Positions 29,814-31,664 of a stretch of 31,664 bases of DNA are shown piece after piece. The notes under the pieces were generated by a model, which saw only the letters and a list, made by a program, of their open reading frames with translations, did no database searches and was not told the DNA's origin. Source of the stretch: Neoconidiobolus thromboides FSU 785 (Eukaryota > Entomophthoromycota > Entomophthoromycetes > Entomophthorales > Neoconidiobolaceae). Made by a program: the position numbers and the translations under genes. Position 1 is the first letter of the stretch, and each line of letters starts with the position of its first letter. The stretch is from positions 1 through 31,664 of the forward strand of contig MU626476.1 of NCBI GenBank assembly GCA_025603075.1, given 5' to 3'.

Positions 29814-31662
29814 ATGAGTGAAAAAAACCAAGTAAACGATAACATTGTAGTAAACTTTGAAACTAAAGTGGATGTGCTTATATCTGGAGCTGGGCCAGTA
29901 GGTTTAGTAATGGGAAACTTATTAGCTAGAAATAATATCAGTTTTAAAATCATTGATAAGAAGACAGAGATCTATCCATATTCTAGGGCTTTTGCGATCC
30001 ATTCAAGAACTCAAGAGATTTTCGACCAACTAGAGATTATTGATAGTATCAAAAATGAAGGTAGAAGTGGTCCGATTTTCTCGCAATTTTACAAAAATGG
30101 AGACAAAATCCTTGAACTCAAGCTACCACCAAGCCGCTCCCCACATCCCACCCTTATTGGACTAATGCAAAGCGAAACCGAACGTATTTTAAATGAAAAA
30201 ATTGTTGAGATTGGTCACGAAGTTCATAATGGTGTAGAGTTGAAACAATTAGAATGGAATGATAATAAAAAAAGATTTGATAGTGCTATTGTTGAGCATT
30301 TAAAGGATAATAAGAAAGAAAGAATTAAGTTTAAGTATTTAATTGGGTGCGATGGGGCAAGGTCAACTGTAAGAAAAGCAGCCAATATTAAATTTTCTGG
30401 AGAAAGTGTCAATCTCCATTTAACTTGTATTGACGCAATGGTAAATACAGACTTTACACAAGAACCATTTGGAACGTAAGTCTTCACTTCTAATAACTTA
30501 TATAAAAGCTAAGTTAAAAACAATTAGGATTTTAACAGATGAAACAGACATGATGTTATTAATTTGGGTAAAAAAAAACTATGCGCGCTTTGTTTTGAGG
30601 AAAGATCAAGATGAAGAAATCACTAATACAGAATTTGTCAATTTAACAAAGAAATTAGCTGGGAGTACAAAATTGGAAATTGATCAAATAGTATGGAAAA
30701 ATACATTTAAAATTAACGAGTGTGCCGCTGAAACTCATTTCAAACATAATGTGTTTTTATGTGGTGATGCTTCACATACTCACTCTCCAGCAGGTGGCCA
30801 AGGAATGAATACTGGGATTCAAGATTCATATAACTTAGCATGGAAATTATCTCTTGTTCTTAAAGGAGCTGGAAAAGAAGAAGAGTTATTTAACACTTTT
30901 AATGAAGAGAGGAGTATGGTAGCCAATATGGTACTTAAAAATTCGGGGATGGCAATTCGTAATGCCTTTAGCAAATCAAACATGATAGTATCCTATTTAC
31001 GGAAAGCATTAGTGCCTTTCTTCTTATCATTTCAATTCGTTCAAAACCAAGCAATAGATACCATTTCACAAATTGGAATCGAATATAATGAGAATACATT
31101 AATAAGAAAGTATTCTCAGGGTTGGATTTATAACTCTAAGATTCCAGGGGTTGGATTAAGAGTACCTGATAAGTTATTGATTGATATTAAGAGTAAATCA
31201 ACTTCTATTCATAAGATTTTGAATGGTAGAGATAAATTTGAAGTTTTTATTCATATTCCAGAATCTTGGTTAGATTTTAAATCTTTCGATAAATTGGCAA
31301 ACTTTACCAAAGACTTAAGACATAATGAGGAATGGGCTAAACTACAATCAAAAATGAATGGTAGTTTATTTCAATTGAGCTTCATACTTGATCAGCACAT
31401 GTTTAGCACTAAGCAATGGGGATATTATATTGAAAGTAAACTTAAGGATGTAGACCAAGACGACTTACAAATGATCCAACAAAGCTTTGAAAAGAATAAT
31501 AAATATTTAGATATTGAAAAATGGGGTATTAATGATTTCAGCTTTTCTAATGAAATCCCCACCTTTTTCGTTATACGCCCTGATGCCTATATTTCTTTTA
31601 ATCAATCGAGTACTTCTGTGGAGAATGTCTTAAACTATTTTAAAACTTTTATTAGCTTATAG
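29814..31662 (+). CDS. FAD-dependent aromatic-hydroxylase-type monooxygenase
   Basis: Two exons (29814-30475 and 30528-31662) with a 52-nt GTAAGT...TTAG intron give 598 residues. The frame is open further up (ATG at 29739), but 29814 follows a TATA-like box and starts 24 residues before the dinucleotide-binding motif. Motifs of the phenol 2-monooxygenase/PheA-TfdB flavoprotein group are present. GAGPVG is at 25-30, in a beta-alpha-beta fold ending FKIIDKK. The DG motif is IGCDGARSTVRKA (~177-189), and the second FAD site is FLCGDASHTHSPAGGQGMNT (~297-316) followed by NLAWKL. The C-terminal ~150 residues match the thioredoxin-like dimerisation domain of this group, ending FFVIRPDAYISF and a final helix. 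Such enzymes hydroxylate phenolic or other aromatic rings using NAD(P)H and oxygen. The substrate cannot be read from sequence. No pathway partner is visible, and the gene ends two bases before the window edge. Confidence 0.9.
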
Positions 31663-31664
31663 AT

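Overview
The window looks like AT-rich nuclear DNA of an early-diverging fungus. Introns are short (51-110 nt) with GTAAG/GTAAA-type donors. The encoded proteins are typical fungal or eukaryotic housekeeping factors: an ARE-type sterol O-acyltransferase, Psy2/PP4R3, SPF27/BCAS2, CENP-P, a CSL transcription factor and a tetraspanin. The low GC, the CSL gene and the style of the mobile elements would fit a zoopagomycete such as Conidiobolus sensu lato, but that assignment is inference. All gene models here were spliced by hand, with the reading frame checked across every junction.

Layout. 0.4-1.0 kb: a secreted, GPI-anchored eight-cysteine protein (+). 3.4-4.8 kb: an intronless CSL (CBF1/Su(H)/LAG-1) transcription factor (+) that appears to lack the usual C-terminal domain. 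5.0-5.8 kb: a three-exon tetraspanin (-). 6.9-9.1 kb: PP4 regulatory subunit 3 (+). 9.1-15.2 kb: a gene desert made of a degenerate tandem-like repeat, inserted palindromic MITEs and one tRNA-Gly(UCC). 15.3-16.4 kb: a four-exon PH-domain protein (+). 17.1-18.5 kb: a seven-exon CENP-P-like kinetochore protein (-). 19.0-20.1 kb: a six-exon SPF27/BCAS2 spliceosome protein (-). 21.3-22.7 kb: a three-exon sterol O-acyltransferase (-). 23.4-26.8 kb: a degraded region with a SAM-domain pseudogene and a long transposase-like pseudogene broken by three MITEs. 27.8-28.4 kb: a second eight-cysteine GPI-type protein (-) with CFEM-like spacing. 29.8-31.7 kb: a two-exon FAD-dependent aromatic-hydroxylase-type monooxygenase (+), ending two bases before the window end.

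The genes do not form an operon or a biosynthetic cluster. They are mostly unrelated housekeeping genes separated by AT-rich spacers. The connecting theme is mobile DNA. A family of roughly 98-bp imperfect palindromes (12 clear copies, 2 decayed) with GRGGATGT-type ends and 4-bp target duplications has peppered the gene-poor half. It can be shown to have inserted into an older transposase gene, because removing one element plus one target copy restores the reading frame. The most biologically unusual protein is the short CSL factor, which also has two GTGGGAA core motifs in its own upstream region.
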